Part shown: positions 4,848-5,547 of the stretch, one piece after another
Layout: each line of letters opens with the position of its first letter
How positions within the stretch are numbered: the first letter of the stretch is position 1
From: JBGPHT01 sp041484525
GTDB taxonomy: Bacteria > Acidobacteriota > Terriglobia > Bryobacterales > Bryobacteraceae
Direction: 5' to 3'
DNA length: 5,547 nucleotides
Assembly (NCBI GenBank): GCA_041484525.1
Contig: JBGPHT010000272.1
Span: forward strand, 1 to 5,547
Position numbers and translations under genes: made by a program
The notes under the pieces: generated by a model
Database searches by the model: none
Seen by the model: only the letters and a program-made list of their open reading frames with translations
Told to the model about the DNA's origin: nothing

Positions 4848-5547
4848 ATGGCCAATACCGAGAAAAAACAAATGCTGGTGGGGAAATCTCAGCCTACTGG
4901 CCGTGTGCCCCGGACTGACCCGTACACCGTGATTAGCGGTCACTACGTCGGTCGCGACGGATTCGTTGTGCCTCGCACGTGTGACGAGTTTCTGGAGAGA
5001 TTCCCCAATTACGTGCACCGCTGGGTCAAGAAACGCCTGAACGGATCGGCAGCGGCCGAGGACGTGGAGGACTGGACACAAGAACTGACCCTGCACCTCA
5101 GGTACTTGCCCGAGACATCGAAGCACCGTCTTGAAGGCAAGGCGGACGTAATCGAGACGTTCGATCCGGCGAAGCACCATGGGGCGAACGAGCCTCGTTT
5201 CCTCAATTACGTGAACCTGTGCCTCGCCAATCGATTCAATACCTTGTTCGCGAAACGCAGACGTGACGCGCTCGGCCGAAACAATTGGGTACCGCTTGCA
5301 GGGGGCTTCGGTTGTAAGGAGCCCGGCACGGTTGACGATGAATTCTGCCACCGAGAATCGGCATACCTCAAAGCAGCCGCGCAACGCTTGGCCGAGCAGG
5401 AGGCCGACCGCCTCCGTATTGTCGAGTTGATCCGCTTCGCTGAGCGTTGCGATCCCGGAGTTCTTCCGGCCATCCACGCGCTCATGCAGGCGGTCAACTG
5501 CCGGGACGCTGCTCGGCATCTCGGGGTCTCGCATGCGGAGTTCAGGC
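4848..5547 (+). CDS. Sigma-70-like regulator, C-terminus cut by window end
   Basis: An open frame of 233 codons runs from the ATG at 4848 to the window edge without a stop, with AGGGAG six bases before the start. Residues 47-87 (FLERFPNYVHRWVKKRL, then AAEDVEDWTQELTLHLRYLP) follow the sigma region 2 pattern: a helix with R..., the EDv.Q[ED] helix, then l.l. Residues 117-142 (RFLNYVNLCLANRFNTLFAK, then RRRDAL) resemble the region 2.3-2.4 helix and basic linker. Residues 216-233 (AVNCRDAARHLGVSHAEF) look like the start of a C-terminal helix-turn-helix, as in region 4. The likely role is an extracytoplasmic-function-style or element-specific sigma factor recruiting RNA polymerase to local promoters. 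A long N-terminal extension (1-46) and inserts make it a divergent member. It could instead be a sigma-related DNA-binding protein with no polymerase role. Confidence 0.6.
   Translation, partial: MANTEKKQMLVGKSQPTGRVPRTDPYTVISGHYVGRDGFVVPRTCDEFLERFPNYVHRWVKKRLNGSAAAEDVEDWTQELTLHLRYLPETSKHRLEGKADVIETFDPAKHHGANEPRFLNYVNLCLANRFNTLFAKRRRDALGRNNWVPLAGGFGCKEPGTVDDEFCHRESAYLKAAAQRLAEQEADRLRIVELIRFAERCDPGVLPAIHALMQAVNCRDAARHLGVSHAEFR

Noticed and set aside
4536..5534. Minus-strand open frame of 332 codons opposite the sigma-like gene
   Set aside because: Its C-terminal part is a shifted frame of the HU-like gene and the rest is antisense to the sigma-like gene, which has a ribosome site and a recognisable pattern.

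Overview
The window is an accessory (mobile-DNA) segment from a moderately GC-rich bacterium. Its host genes lie on the minus strand and have been interrupted or rearranged by a GC-rich IS21-family insertion sequence. The organism cannot be named from this sequence. GC content and gene style would fit a soil-type Gram-negative bacterium such as an acidobacterium or proteobacterium, but that is weak inference.

Layout, left to right. At 15-350 (minus) is a small protein with a SpoVG-like pattern. At 512-604 (minus) is the 3' end of an excisionase/MerR-type helix-turn-helix gene whose 5' part is missing at the left edge of the IS. From about 604 to 3304 lies the IS21-family element. It has doubled, inverted A-rich end repeats, istA (DDE transposase) and istB (AAA+ helper) overlapping by 4 bases, and a strongly palindromic tail. 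A non-coding flank of about 140 bases follows. Then, on the minus strand, come a D12-class DNA adenine methyltransferase (3445-4326) and an HU/IHF-like DNA-binding protein (4363-4803). Divergent from the HU-like gene, only 44 bases away, a plus-strand gene (4848 to the window end, cut off) encodes a sigma-70-like protein.

Without the IS, the window reads as a minus-strand series HU-like > adenine methyltransferase > (IS) > HTH/excisionase-like > SpoVG-like, with a divergent sigma-like regulator. A nucleoid protein, an orphan methylase, an Xis-like protein, SpoVG and a private sigma-like factor together suggest the control region of a prophage, integrative element or plasmid. No integrase, replication or structural gene is visible, so the carrier type is unresolved.

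Points most worth a second look: the methyltransferase has DPQY where DPPY is expected (one base change); the HU-like protein lacks the RNP arm tip and has a C-terminal extension; the sigma-like gene and the HU-like gene start back to back; the left IS end departs from the right end and the flanks do not rebuild the broken HTH gene.
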